A DNA stretch of 64,000 bases from Luidia sarsii (GCA_949987565.1 OX465115.1:7218566-7282565), one strand, 5' to 3'; shown: positions 1-12,336, numbered from the stretch's first letter. The notes: a model not told the origin generated them from the letters alone. Program-made: numbers and translations.

Positions 1-943
1 GTCAACCCATCCATTGGCATGAACTACCATGTACTTATGCAATTCCTATGAAGTACATGTAGGCCATGAAAACTTCAATGTTCAACATACATGTATCTCC
101 ACCTCGATCAACTGTAATGTGTTGTACACTGAACCATGTATGAGTGTAACGGCAATAGAAACCAGGCATCTTTGACATAATAGGAAACACAATTTAGCAT
201 TCATTGAAGCTAAGAATAAGGCATTATTTTGATCACTGAATGATAAAATGTGTTGTACGCATTAGAAGCAGGTAAAACAAGCTAGCTATTGGCTTTCTGA
301 TTCCCGTTAGAAAGTGGCCGATTTTTCTGGACACACCAGGAAACATGCTCAATGGTTTCCAGATTAGTTTGTCAATTAGTTGAGTTCCCAATGATGTGAA
401 ATATGCCATGGTTTTATGCAGTGGGTGGTTTTAGCAAATATGTCCAATATTTTTGAGGTTTCCTTTCCACCTTTTCCATCTAGAAGAACGTGTCATTTAG
501 TCTCTTAATATGAATGCAAATGAAACACCTATACATGTAGGAGCACTGCCCACCAGACTCTGGCGTGGATGTGTTATGATTTCTGTCCCACTGGGATGTC
601 AGAGGCCCAAAGTAAACACAAAAGTTGATCATGCGCATTTCTCAAAAAACTTGGGCTGACTCGGGGTTAAAAGAAAATGTCTCTTTAATTATTTCTCCCG
701 CTGTCATTTCCGGCCCATAATTCCATTCTGTTTGGGTTTCTGGTTGACCAATCTATCCATAAATACCTAAATCTCTCTCTCTCTTTTTTAAACCGTTCAA
801 GTTGCTCTTTATAATGGAAAGTTTGCAGTGATGGGCACCATCAGTAGCACTCTTCTTGCATTAAGGAGTGTACGTACGTGGCATAGAAAAGAGCCGGTAA
901 CTCTACGTTTTTGGTAGTGTTTACTTTGCCCGTCATCAGGAGA
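1..943. other. Unit leader, nothing recognised
   Basis: AT-rich sequence without a credible coding frame. It contains a short CT run (about 773-785) and several ACATGTA words, one of which (7 bp) is an insertion polymorphism between units. The equivalent stretches in units 2-4 are 6332-7280, 12671-13619 and 19013-19963. Confidence 0.6.
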
Positions 944-1400
944 CGCCTGGATTCCAACCATCATCAGTGCATATGCCTAATGAAGGTGCTTGAGTGTGGG
1001 GAAGCTTTCCACCAATGGAGCACACAGAATCATTTCTGCCAGTGTGACTGAGGTGAGATTATATCACCCCCGTGGTCAGGTTGTCTCATTGGCGGGAAGA
1101 TCCTGCACGCTCCAGTGGCCGCCTTGGTTGGAAAGATTCTCCATGCCCCAGCCTCTTCATCAGGCACATAAATTATACACCGATGATAATTGGAATCCAG
1201 CAGTCTCCTGAACACGGGTAGATAGAGTATACCCTACCCAAAACATTGAGCTTCACATGTACCAGCTTGTTTCAGAGTCACCGTCTCGAAAGAAAAGTGC
1301 TACACGGTTCACTGCAAAGCTTCTGCTTATGTAGTATTTCCACCATGAAAACCTTCAAGTCTTACCTCACCACTTCCTGTTTTTTTTATTGGGGTCAAAA
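944..1400. repeat. Dispersed repeat module related to 40155-40330
   Basis: The stretch 1189-1360 shares a scrambled but collinear string of words with 40155-40330: a TGGAATCC word, CTCCTGAA, an AGAGTA run, a word like AAACGTCGAG, and then a CACCATG-AAACCTTCAA string. It also recurs at 7281-7737, 13620-14076 and 19964-20420. The parent element is not identified. Confidence 0.6.
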
Positions 1401-1417
1401 CCTTAGAAAGTTTAAAA

Positions 1418-2060
1418 CAAAACACCACACCAACTTGCCACTGACTCTTGGTGGTGTGGTGGTCGAAAGTTTTCTTAAAAAAATTAATTGATAAATATGC
1501 AAGAATGCACCTTCAGCTTGATTGGCCACCTTTTCAAGAGGTGGTGTGGAGTAGAAAACACTTTTCAAAAAGTAAGAAATATAAAAAAGACACAAAAAAA
1601 TAAAAATCCACATCCACCTTGATGACTGGCCACCTTTTGGTTTTGTGGTGTGGGGGAGAAAAGACTCGTGAACAAAAACGGAAAAATATGAATAAAAAAA
1701 TAAAATAAAAACACCTCCACTTTGACTGGCCACCGTTTTGTTTGGTGGTGTGGAGGAGAAAAGACTTGTAAAAAAAGTAAAAAAAATATCAAAAGACAAA
1801 AAAATGAATAAAAACACCTCCACCTTGACTGGCCACCTTTTTAGTTTGGTGGTGTGGAGGAGAAAAGATTTGTAAAAAAAAAAAAAAAAAATCGAAAGAC
1901 AAAAAAATAAATAAAAACACCTTCACCTTGACTGGCCACCTTTTTTGTTTGGTGGTGTGGAGGAGAAAAGACTTGTAAAAAAATGAAAAAAAAACACAAA
2001 AAAACCCTCCACCTTGAGTGGCTACCTTTTGGTTTGGTGGTGTGGAGGTAGAAAACACTC
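1418..2060. repeat. Hairpin minisatellite, unit 1
   Basis: Six to seven monomers of about 90-110 bp. Each has a core where CCTCCACC, then TTGACTGGCCACC, is followed after a T-rich loop by GGTGGTGTGGAGG, so the core can fold back on itself. An A-rich spacer separates the cores. The A-rich spacer reads as Phe/Tyr-rich stop-free frames on the minus strand; these are not genes. Confidence 0.92.
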
Positions 2061-2523
2061 CATTTGGTTTATCCCTGTCATTCAGCCTTTGAGAAATTTG
2101 GTCCTTCTAGGATCAAAATTTCAGTCCCTCCTAATCATTGGTATTATCTTTTTGGTCATTTTAGTCATTATAAGCAGTAATTTGCAACATATTTGCATAT
2201 TGGAGTACATGTACTTTAAAAATTAAAAACTAGGGGGTAAAACACTCCCACTTAACTAACCACCTCCATTAAGAGCAACTCCAACATGTCCAATGAAAGT
2301 TCTCTTTCCCACGCAACGGACATTACACACAACGGACATTATGCCAAGTCTCTACTCCAATTACTGTTTCCAAATCATAGACGTAACAATTCCTCTACAT
2401 TAGCACCATGTTGTATAGGGCCTTTAAGCTTTATTCAATAGTTGACCATCTTCCAAAATCAACATGGAAACCCTTCACAGGTTCAGTTTGCCATTTATAG
2501 TAGAAAAAAATGTCCCAAACATA
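2061..2523. other. AT-rich stretch, nothing recognised
   Basis: No gene. The word CAACGGACATTA occurs twice near 2310-2340. Equivalents are 8396-8858, 14736-15198 and 21186-21648. Confidence 0.6.
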
Positions 2524-3613
2524 AGGCCTTTTCACACTATGAAAAATCTCCGTGTTGAACACGGGTCGGACCCGTGTTGAAATGACTGACCTTTTCACAC
2601 TACAACATTTCAACACGGGTCGGACCCGTGTAGAGCGCTCGACCCGTGTTGAAACCAACCCTGCTCGGGAGGTGGGTTGAGAGTTCTCGACCCGTGTTGA
2701 AAATTTCAACACGTGTAGAAAGCCGTAGTGTGAACGTCTCCGGGTTGAGTTCGACCCGTGTTGGGAGACGGCCGAGTGCGCATGCGTAGCAGCGCCACAC
2801 TAGATATTGTACTGTGCAACGAACAAACATGCCAGATTTAATACGTCCGTGGTTGCATGGGGTATTAAACCCCACATGCAAAGGCTGCGCTGCCTCGAGT
2901 TCAGCTAGTACATGTACAGGCACAAGAAACATGACAACTTCTCTGGCTGTAGGCACATAATTTGCTTGTCTTGAAGCAATATCCCTGTCATTATCGGAAT
3001 GGAAAAATGTGTCTTTTTACAATCATGTATCATTATAAGAAGCTCTCGCAGGGTGAGATCGGCAAAAAACGGGTACTAACAAAGTCGTCAGCGATGCACT
3101 GTAGTCTGTATACTACGATGTCAAACTTCGCGTGCGTGCATGTGGCGGCAGAAAATACGAGAAGTCATTCGATCGATTTTACTAAGGAGTAAGGGAGGTT
3201 TAAAAGACCACTATACAAATTACAAAACTATTGTACTTATAAATCAACGTTGTAATTTTCTTTCATCAAACAGTTGCAATAAATAAACAATAGCCGCTGC
3301 GTCGCAGAATATAAACGAGGCGCTGGCGGCTTCCGGATTCGAGAAGTCAGCAATACAGTGCCGTGACGCACCGCAATGCATTATGGGGTTTTTTAGATTG
3401 GACCCGTGTTGAAAGTTCGATGCCGTGTGTAGTGTGAAACGATCACGCATTACACGGGCCGAAACATTACACGGGTTGAGAAAATGCCGGTGTGGCGTTG
3501 CGTAGTGTGAAACCGCGGCGAGAGTGACCCGTGTTGAATTCAACACGGGTCGGACCCATGTCGGACCCGTGTAAGTTTCAACACGTGTTGAACGTTATAG
3601 TGTGAAAAGGCCT
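2524..3613. mobile_element. Fold-back MITE with TIR AGGCCTTTTCACACTA, unit 1
   Basis: The element starts AGGCCTTTTCACACTA and ends with its exact reverse complement. ATA flanks both ends (2521-2523 and 3614-3616), a possible 3-bp target duplication. The ends are packed with palindromic copies of ACACGGGTCGGACCCGTGT, and the left end is duplicated in tandem (CCTTTTCACACTA at about 2527 and 2590). A perfect 26-bp palindrome lies at 3526-3551. The centre (about 2800-3390) has no transposase. This is a non-autonomous DNA transposon; the superfamily is not settled. Confidence 0.85.
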
Positions 3614-3616
3614 ATA

Positions 3617-4123
3617 GGTTATACCCGGACCAAGAAAGTGACACATGACTATAAGAGATTGTTTGTCTCTTTACTTCAGCGTCCGCCTCAAAACACATGG
3701 GTATCACACATACTGGATGGTGATGGCCCAGGGGCCACCACCAAACACGTGGGTACCACAGGTACCCAATTAAACCAGCATGGCCTAAAACATGAGTGCA
3801 AACATTGAGTGATGGCCATCGGCCAGAGGCCAAAGAGGATAACCCCTGTCAGCACTGCCACAAATTTTGATACTTATAAATAAAGGCACATAGCATTTGA
3901 CCTTGGTAAATTTGAGCCACACGATATCTTTCCCTGTGGTACATCAAAGAAAGATTATAATTATTGTTAGACTTACCCCCAAAAAATGACACCAACGACA
4001 GTAATTATGTTTTGTGCCAAAATGCCATAGCATGAATTTATTTTGATTTAGCCAGAAACAATTTCTGCCGGATACCAATACTTTGTAATCAGGGCAAACT
4101 GGCAAATAACAAAAAGAAAATCA
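3617..4123. other. Spacer, nothing recognised
   Basis: No gene or recognised repeat. Open frames here are short and overlap on both strands. Equivalents are 9956-10463, 16296-16803 and 22766-23273. Confidence 0.6.
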
Positions 4124-4715
4124 AGTGGGGCACACCAGACACCTTGGGCACACCAGACCAAACTGAAATTTGGGCACACCAGACCCATAGGAAAGTTGGG
4201 CACAGCAGACCCAACTGAACATTGGGCACAGCACACCCAAATTTTGAACGTTGGGCACACCAGACCCATATGAAAGTTGGGTACAGGAGACCCAAATGAA
4301 CATTGGGCACAGCAGACCCAAATGAACGTTGGGCACACCAGACCCATAGGAAAGTTGGGCACAGCAGACCCAACTGAACGTTGGGCACACCAGACCCATA
4401 TGAAAGTTGGGCACCCCAGACCCAAATGAAAGATCGGCACATTAGACCCAATTGAAAGATGGGCACACCAGACCTAATTGAAAGTTGGGCACACCAGACC
4501 CAAATGAACGCTGGGCACAGCAGACCCAAATGAAAGTTGGGCACACCATACCCAAATGAAAGATGGGCACACCAGACCCAATTGAAAGATGGGCGCACCA
4601 GACCTAATTGAAAGTTGGGCACATCAGACCCAAATGAAAGTTGGGCACACCAGACCCAATTGAAAGATGGGCACACCAGACCTAATTGAAAGATGGGCGC
4701 ACCATGCAGACCCCT
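4124..4715. repeat. 26-bp minisatellite, unit 1
   Basis: About 22 monomers of the form TTGGGCACACCAGACCCA followed by AATGAAAG or a variant. The period of 26 is not a multiple of 3 and the monomer lacks minus-strand stops, so several minus-strand frames stay open for 97-195 codons, each with a 26-residue period. These are not genes. Confidence 0.94.
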
Positions 4716-5012
4716 TCAAACACCCAAACACCAACCTGAAAAATGGTCAAACATTTGAAATTGCTGAGCAAACCAAACCCAGCCACTTTAGGCCATGTAG
4801 GCCTCATAGTTACAATGTAAACAAGAATTAACTACCCACATAGCATGTGTATGAAATGAAATGAATGCAGAAATTATTCCAATGTCAATTCAAAAGCCTA
4901 TAAAGATAAAAGCACAATAATACTATTTGTTACACAATAAGCCAGAAAGGCCCACCGCTTATACATACGGTCGAGATGACCCCTGGTAAACATCACAGGG
5001 CGGCAAAGCCTA
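4716..5012. other. Spacer between minisatellite and TTAA element
   Basis: AT-rich sequence without recognised features. Equivalents are 11055-11351, 17397-17693 and 23911-24206. Confidence 0.6.
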
Positions 5013-5016
5013 TTAA

Positions 5017-5712
5017 CCACTTCGCGCCGGGGGGTTTTTCAGCGCCGATGACCGCCATACGGGGGTTTTTGAACAATGCATCATTTTAAAATCTTGCTAA
5101 AACAATCGGAACAATATATTTCTGTGAAATAAATCAATAAGGGTATACTATGGGTACAAGAGAGTAAAACCTGGCACAATTCGGACGTCGTTGTGGCCTT
5201 TGTCAAGAGATTATCCGTTCGAAAAAGGGCCCTTTGTGCGTCGTCAATGGACCGTAACGGACGTGTGTGTGTGGGTGCGTGTACGCTGCTGACAATCCCT
5301 GACCGCAGACTCCAGCCTCCACCCCAGGCAGTCAAATCTTCGAGTTGGTCGGCCACAAACGAGCGTACAGATTACGGTAAAGAATGTGGGGGGAATTCCA
5401 ATGCCAGACCGACGACCGTTGGGCTGTGTGGCATGCAAAGACAATGTGCCCCGCGTGCTTTCAGCTGCAGCGCAGTATCCCTCGATCCTCCACAGTAAAA
5501 GTCCCACAATTGCACAATTACTGCTTCTAATCTTGCAATTCATGTGGCAACGTGCGTCAAAAAGGGTCTTTGTACTGATTCATATTGCTTTGTTCTTAGC
5601 TGAAAAGAGTCTTTGTTTAGAATGTGGACAATAGTGGTGCCCGGATTCGGAGGGCCCCGTTGCAAAGGAAATCCAATTGACCTCCGGATTCGGAGGTCCC
5701 GGCGCGAAGTGG
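5017..5712. mobile_element. TTAA-flanked MITE (piggyBac-like), unit 1
   Basis: A 696-bp element flanked by TTAA at 5013-5016 and 5713-5716, with 15-bp perfect terminal inverted repeats CCACTTCGCGCCGGG. Near the left end GGGGGTTTTT is repeated directly. Near the right end GACCTCCG-GATT-CGGAGGTC (5679-5698) forms a hairpin. TTAA target duplications with ends starting CC are typical of the piggyBac superfamily (established knowledge). No transposase is encoded, so it would depend on one in trans. The interior (about 5180-5480) is GC- and CpG-rich compared with the surroundings. Unit 4 has the empty site. Confidence 0.9.
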
Positions 5713-5997
5713 TTAAATGAGAACTTAGTTGCCTGGCAAGTACCTGTATTTGATACCGAAAAATAAAATTAGGCTAATTTACGTTAACAAAATGATAGTT
5801 GTGATAAATCAACAAAATTGATCCAGTGTCTGACAAATTTCCCGCCAAAAAAGTGCCATCATTAGGAGGAGTTGGGGATGGAGGTGGGTAATTAAAACAT
5901 TATGGAGCTCACATAGATGTGACCTCCATGAATAGCTGTGACAAAGTGAGACATTTTTTTCATTAACAGCCCAAAACAAAAAACCTAGAAAGATGCC

Positions 5998-6240
5998 GAT
6001 TGGACAAACGGAAACCATCTTCCCATTGCCTATAAAAGAGAGCCAATCAGAGAGCACACTACCCTTGAGCCCTGATTGGTCAAAATACATGTGTACCAGG
6101 ATCTGATTGGTGGACAGAATTGTTCTTGGATCCCAGCTTGACACGAAATTGTCAATGGGATTTCATGTGTTAAAATTCTCCCTAGGACTGTGCATAGCAT
6201 AATGTGGGACAGCAAACCAGAAACTGATTGGTTGACAGCC
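5998..6240 (+). promoter_or_regulatory. TATA box within a CCAAT/ATTGG cluster, unit 1
   Basis: TATAAAAG at 6031-6038 is surrounded by CCAAT at 6043-6047 and ATTGG at 5999-6003, 6075-6079, 6106-6110 and 6227-6231; two are 31 bp apart. CCAAT is the NF-Y core and TATAAAAG a canonical TATA box (established knowledge). That this is a promoter is inference; no downstream gene is visible. Confidence 0.35.
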
Positions 6241-6352
6241 CGTGAGCTTGGATCCTTGCTTGCCACGAAAAAGGCAATGGGACTTGTGTGCTGAATGATC
6301 TCCATAAAAAACTATGCATAGCCTAATGTAGGTCAACCCATCCATTGGCATG
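6124..6352. repeat. Diverged tandem duplication of about 119 bp
   Basis: 6124-6238 and 6244-6352 share a series of words in order: CTTGGATCC, CTTG-CACGAAA, CAATGGGA, ACTRTGCATAG and TAATGT. The second copy runs across the point where the next unit was set to begin, so the unit boundary used here is only a convention. Confidence 0.7.
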
Positions 6353-7754
6353 AACTACCATGTACTTATGCAATTCCTATGAAGTACATGTAGGCCATGA
6401 AAACTTCAATGTTCAACATACATGTATCTCCACCTCGATCAACTGTAATGTGTTGTACACTGAACCATGCATGAGTGTAACGGCAATAGAAACCAGGCAT
6501 CTTTGACATAATAGGAAACACAATTTAGCATTCATTGAAGCTAAGAATAAGGCATTATTTTGATCACTGAATGATAAAATGTGTTGTACGCATTAGAAGC
6601 AGGTAAAACAAGCTAGCTATTGGCTTTCTGATTCCCGTTAGAAAGTGGCCGATTTTTCTGGACACACCAGGAAACATGCTCAATGGTTTCCAGATTAGTT
6701 TGTCAATTAGTTGAGTTCCCAATGATGTGAAATATGCCATGGTTTTATGCAGTGGGTGGTTTTAGCAAATATGTCCATTATTTTTGAGGTTTCCTTTCCA
6801 CCTTTTCCATCTAGAAGAACTTGTCATTTACATGTAGTCTCTTAATATAAAGGCAAATGAAACACCTATACATGTAGGAGCACTGCCCACCAGACTCTGG
6901 CATGGATGTGTTATGATTTCTGTCCCACTGGGATGTCAGAGGCCCAAAGTAAACACAAAAGTTGATCATGCGCATTTCTCAAAAAACTTGGGCTGACTCG
7001 GGGTTAAAAGAAAATGTCTCTTTAATTATTTCTCCCGCTGTCATTTCCAGCCCATAATTCCATTCTGTTTGGGTTTCTGGTTGACCAATCTATCCATAAA
7101 TACCTAAATCTCTCTCTCTCTTTTTTAAACTGTTCAAGTTGCTCTTTATAATGGAAAGTTTGCAGTGATGGGCACCATCAGTAGCACTCTTCTTGCATTA
7201 AGGAGTGTACGTACGTGGCATAGAAAAGAGCCGGTAACTCTACGTTTTTGGTAGTGTTTACTTTGCCCGTCATCAGGAGACGCCTGGATTCCAACCATCA
7301 TCAGTGCATATGCCTAATGAAGGTGCTTGAGTGTGGGGAAGCTTTCCACCAATGGAGCACACAGAATCATTTCTGCCAGTGTGACTGAGGTGAGATTATA
7401 TCACCCCCGTGGTCAGGTTGTCTCATTGGCGGGAAGATCCTGCACGCTCCAGTGGCCGCCTTGGTTGGAAAGATTCTCCATGCCCCAGCCTCTTCATCAG
7501 GCACATAAATTATACACCGATGATAATTGGAATCCAGCAGTCTCCTGAACACGGGTAGATAGAGTATACCCTACCCAAAACATTGAGCTTCACATGTACC
7601 AGCTTGTTTCAGAGTCACCGTCTCGAAAGAAAAGTGCTACACGGTTCACTGCAAAGCTTCTGCTTATGTAGTATTTCCACCATGAAAACCTTCAAGTCTT
7701 ACCTCACCACTTCCTGTTTTTTTTATTGGGGTCAAAACCTTAGAAAGTTTAAAA

Positions 7755-8395
7755 CAAAACACCACACCAACTTGCCACTGACTCTTGCTGGTGTGGTGGT
7801 CGAAAGTTTTCTTAAAAAAATTAATTGATAAATATGCAAGAATGCACCTTCAGCTTGATTGGCCACCTTTTCAAGAGGTGGTGTGGAGTAGAAAACACTT
7901 TTCAAAAAGTAAGAAATATAAAAAAGACACAAAAAAATAAAAATCCACATCCACCTTGATGACTGGCCACCTTTTGGTTTTGTGGTGTGGGGGAGAAAAG
8001 ACTCGTGAACAAAAACGGAAAAATATGAATAAAAAAATAAAATAAAAACACCTCCACTTTGACTGGCCACCGTTTTGTTTGGTGGTGTGGAGGAGAAAAG
8101 ACTTGTAAAAAAAGTAAAAAAATATAAAAAGACAAAAAAATGAATAAAAACACCTCCACCTTGACTGGCCACCTTTTTAGTTTGGTGGTGTGGAGGAGAA
8201 AAGATTTGTAAAAAAAAAAAAAAAAAATCGAAAGACAAAAAAATAAATAAAAACACCTCCACCTTGACTGGCCACCTTTTTTGTTTGGTGGTGTGGAGGA
8301 GAAAAGACTTGTAAAAAAATGAAAAAAAACACAAAAAAACCCTCCACCTTGAGTGGCTACCTTTTGGTTTGGTGGTGTGGAGGTAGAAAACACTC
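7755..8395. repeat. Hairpin minisatellite, unit 2
   Basis: Same monomers and order as in unit 1, differing mainly in homopolymer-A lengths. Minus-strand frames of 163-200 codons across it are repeat artefacts. Confidence 0.92.
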
Positions 8396-8858
8396 CATTT
8401 GGTTTATCCCTGTCATTCAGCCTTTGAGAAATTTGGTCCTTCTAGGATCAAAATTTCAGTCCCTCCTAATCATTGGTATTATCTTTTTGGTCATTTTAGT
8501 CATTATAAGCAGTAATTTGCAACATATTTGCATATTGGAGTACATGTACTTTAAAAATTAAAAACTAGGGGGTAAAACACTCCCACTTAACTAACCACCT
8601 CCATTAAGAGCAACTCCAACATGTCCAATGAAAGTTCTCTTTCCCACGCAACGGACATTACACACAACGGACATTATGCCAAGTCTCTACTCCAATTACT
8701 GTTTCCAAATCATAGACGTAACAATTCCTCTACATTAGCACCATGTTGTATAGGGCCTTTAAGCTTTATTCAATAGTTGACCATCTTCCAAAATCAACAT
8801 GGAAACCCTTCACAGGTTCAGTTTGCCATTTATAGTAGAAAAAAATGTCCCAAACATA

Positions 8859-9952
8859 AGGCCTTTTCACACTATGAAAAATCTCCGTGTTGAACACGGG
8901 TCGGACCCGTGTTGAAATGACTGACCTTTTCACACTACAACATTTCAACACGGGTCGGACCCGTGTAGAGCGCTCGACCCGTGTTGAAACCAACCCTGCT
9001 CGGGAGGTGGGTTGAGAGTTCTCGACCCGTGTTGAAAATTTCAACACGTGTAGAAAGCCGTAGTGTGAACGTCTCCGGGTTGAGTTCGACCCGTGTTGGG
9101 AGACGGCCGAGTGCGCATGCGTAGCAGCGCCACACTAGATATTGTACTGTGCAACGAACAAACATGCCAGATTTAATACGTCCGTGGTTGCATGGGGTAT
9201 TAAACCCCACATGCAAAGGCTGCGCTGCCTCGAGTTCAGCTAGTACATGTACAGGCACAAGAAACATGACAACTTCTCTGGCTGTAGGCACATAATTTGC
9301 TTGTCTTGAAGCAATATCCCTGTCATTATCGGAATGGAAAAATGTGTCTTTTTACAATCATGTATCATTATAAGAAGCTCTCGCAGGGTGAGATCGGCAA
9401 AAAACGGGTACTAACAAAGTCGTCAGCGATGCACTGTAGTCTGTATACTACGATGTCAAACTTCGCGTGCGTGCATGTGGCGGCAGAAAATACGAGAAGT
9501 CATTCGATCGATTTTACTAAGGAGTAAGGGAGGTTTAAAAGACCACTATACAAATTACAAAACTATTGTACTTATAAATCAACGTTGCCGGTAATTTTCT
9601 TTCATCAAACAGTTGCAATAAATAAACAATAGCCGCTGCGTTGCAGAATATAAACGAGGCGCTGGCGGCTTCCGGATTCGAGAAGTCAGCAATACAGTGC
9701 CGTGACGCACCGCAATGCATTATGGGGTTTTTTAGATTGGACCCGTGTTGAAAGTTCGATGCCGTGTGTAGTGTGAAACGATCACGCATTACACGGGCCG
9801 AAACATTACACGGGTTGAGAAAATGCCGGTGTGGCGTTGCGTAGTGTGAAACCGCGGCGAGAGTGACCCGTGTTGAATTCAACACGGGTCGGACCCATGT
9901 CGGACCCGTGTAAGTTTCAACACGTGTTGAACGTTATAGTGTGAAAAGGCCT
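8859..9952. mobile_element. Fold-back MITE, unit 2
   Basis: Same element and same flanking ATA as in unit 1. It is carried by unit duplication rather than independent insertion. It has a CCG insertion near 9587 shared with unit 3. Confidence 0.85.
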
Positions 9953-10463
9953 ATAGGTTATACCCGGACCAAGAAAGTGACACATGACTATAAGAGATTG
10001 TTTGTCTCTTTACTTCAGCGTCCGCCTCAAAACACATGGGTATCACACATACTGGATGGTGATGGCCCAGGGGCCACCACCAAACACGTGGGTACCACAG
10101 GTACCCAATTAAACCAGCATGGCCTAAAACATGAGTGCAAACATTGAGTGATGGCCATCGGCCAGAGGCCAAAGAGGATAACCCCTGTCAGCACTGCCAC
10201 AAATTTTGATACTTATAAATAAAGGCACATAGCATTTGACCTTGGTAAATTTGAGCCACACGATATCTTTCCCTGTGGTACATCAAAGAAAGATTATAAT
10301 TATTGTTAGACTTACCCCCAAAAAATGACACCAACGACAGTAATTATGTTTTGTGCCAAAATGCCATAGCATGAATTTATTTTGATTTAGCCAGAAACAA
10401 TTTCTGCCGGATACCAATACTTTGTAATCAGGGCAAACTGGCAAATAACAAAAAGAAAATCAA

Positions 10464-11054
10464 GTGGGGCACACCAGACACCTTGGGCACACCAGACCAA
10501 ACTGAAATTTGGGCACACCAGACCCATAGGAAAGTTGGGCACAGCAGACCCAACTGAACATTGGGCACAGCACACCCAAATTTTGAACGTTGGGCACACC
10601 AGACCCATATGAAAGTTGGGTACAGGAGACCCAAATGAACATTGGGCACAGCAGACCCAAATGAACGTTGGGCACACCAGACCCATAGGAAAGTTGGGCA
10701 CAGCAGACCCAACTGAACGTTGGGCACACCAGACCCATATGAAAGTTGGGCACCCCAGACCCAAATGAAAGATCGGCACATTAGACCCAATTGAAAGATG
10801 GGCACACCAGACCTAATTGAAAGTTGGGCACACCAGACCCAAATGAACGCTGGGCACAGCAGACCCAAATGAAAGTTGGGCACACCATACCCAAATGAAA
10901 GATGGGCACACCAGACCCAATTGAAAGATGGGCGCACCAGACCTAATTGAAAGTTGGGCACATCAGACCCAAATGAAAGTTGGGCACACCAGACCCAATT
11001 GAAAGATGGGCACACCAGACCTAATTGAAAGATGGGCGCACCATGCAGACCCCT
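10464..11054. repeat. 26-bp minisatellite, unit 2
   Basis: Monomer order appears identical to unit 1, so the array was copied as part of the large unit. Confidence 0.94.
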
Positions 11055-11355
11055 TCAAACACCCAAACACCAACCTGAAAAATGGTCAAACATTTGAAAT
11101 TGCTGAGCAAACCAAACCCAGCCACTTTAGGCCATGTAGGCCTCATAGTTACAATGTAAACAAGAATTAACTACCCACATAGCATGTGTATGAAATGAAA
11201 TGAATGCAGAAATTATTCCAATGTCAATTCAAAAGCCTATAAAGATAAAAGCACAATAATACTATTTGTTACACAATAAGCCAGAAAGGCCCACCGCTTA
11301 TACATACGGTCGAGATGACCCCTGGTAAACATCACAGGGCGGCAAAGCCTATTAA

Positions 11356-12051
11356 CCACTTCGCGCCGGGGGGTTTTTCAGCGCCGATGACCGCCATACG
11401 GGGGTTTTTGAACAATGCATCATTTTAAAATCTTGCTAAAACAATCGGAACAATATATTTCTGTGAAATAAATCAATAAGGGTATACTATGGGTACAAGA
11501 GAGTAAAACCTGGCACAATTCGGACGTCGTTGTGGCCTTTGTCAAGAGATTATCCGTTCGAAAAAGGGCCCTTTGTGCGTCGTCAATGGACCGTAACGGA
11601 CGTGTGTGTGTGGGTGCGTGTACGCTGCTGACAATCCCTGACCGCAGACTCCAGCCTCCACCCCAGGCAGTCAAATCTTCGAGTTGGTCGGCCACAAACG
11701 AGCGTACAGATTACGGTAAAGAATGTGGGGGGAATTCCAATGCCAGACCGACGACCGTTGGGCTGTGTGGCATGCAAAGACAATGTGCCCCGCGTGCTTT
11801 CAGCTGCAGCGCAGTATCCCTCGATCCTCCACAGTAAAAGTCCCACAATTGCACAATTACTGCTTCTAATCTTGCAATTCATGTGGCAACGTGCGTCAAA
11901 AAGGGTCTTTGTACTGATTCATATTGCTTTGTTCTTAGCTGAAAAGAGTCTTTGTTTAGAATGTGGACAATAGTGGTGCCCGGATTCGGAGGGCCCCGTT
12001 GCAAAGGAAATCCAATTGACCTCCGGATTCGGAGGTCCCGGCGCGAAGTGG
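11356..12051. mobile_element. TTAA-flanked MITE, unit 2
   Basis: Same 696-bp element with the same TTAA flanks as in unit 1; duplicated with the unit. Confidence 0.9.
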
Positions 12052-12336
12052 TTAAATGAGAACTTAGTTGCCTGGCAAGTACCTGTATTTGATACCGAAA
12101 AATAAAATTAGGCTAATTTACGTTAACAAAATGATAGTTGTGATAAATCAACAAAATTGATCCAGTGTCTGACAAATTTCCCGCCAAAAAAGTGCCATCA
12201 TTAGGAGGAGTTGGGGATGGAGGTGGGTAATTAAAACATTATGGAGCTCACATAGATGTGACCTCCATGAATAGCTGTGACAAAGTGAGACATTTTTTTC
12301 ATTAACAGCCCAAAACAAAAAACCTAGAAAGATGCC

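Larger units (their letters stand above)
1..6331. repeat. Macrosatellite unit 1 (about 6.3 kb)
   Basis: First of four head-to-tail units; the sequence at position 1 (GTCAACCCATCCATTGGCAT) recurs at 6332, 12671, 19013 and 24831. The true phase is unknown because the window starts inside the array. Contents in order: an unrecognised leader (1-943), a dispersed-repeat module, a hairpin minisatellite, an AT-rich stretch, a MITE, an unrecognised stretch, a 26-bp minisatellite, a TTAA element, and a TATA/CCAAT cluster. No frame looks like a conserved protein. Unit 1 lacks the 7-bp insertion carried by units 2-4 near 500 (6830 in unit 2). Confidence 0.97.

Noticed and set aside
990..1211. 73-codon frame conserved in all four units
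   Set aside because: Conservation reflects recent unit duplication; the complementary strand is open over the same stretch and no family is recognised.
4048..4676. Minus-strand frames of 97-195 codons with Trp/Cys/Val-rich 26-residue repeats (also in units 2-4, up to 243 codons)
   Set aside because: They exist because a 26-bp minisatellite lacks stops; several frames are open over the same bases and none resembles a protein family.
4124..4715. Possible CRISPR array
   Set aside because: The repeats are contiguous without unique spacers and the context is eukaryotic.
7732..8393. Minus-strand Phe-rich frames of 142-220 codons, hydrophobic and membrane-like
   Set aside because: They are translations of A-rich spacers and hairpin monomers. 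Homopolymer length changes shift the frame between units, so there is no coding constraint.
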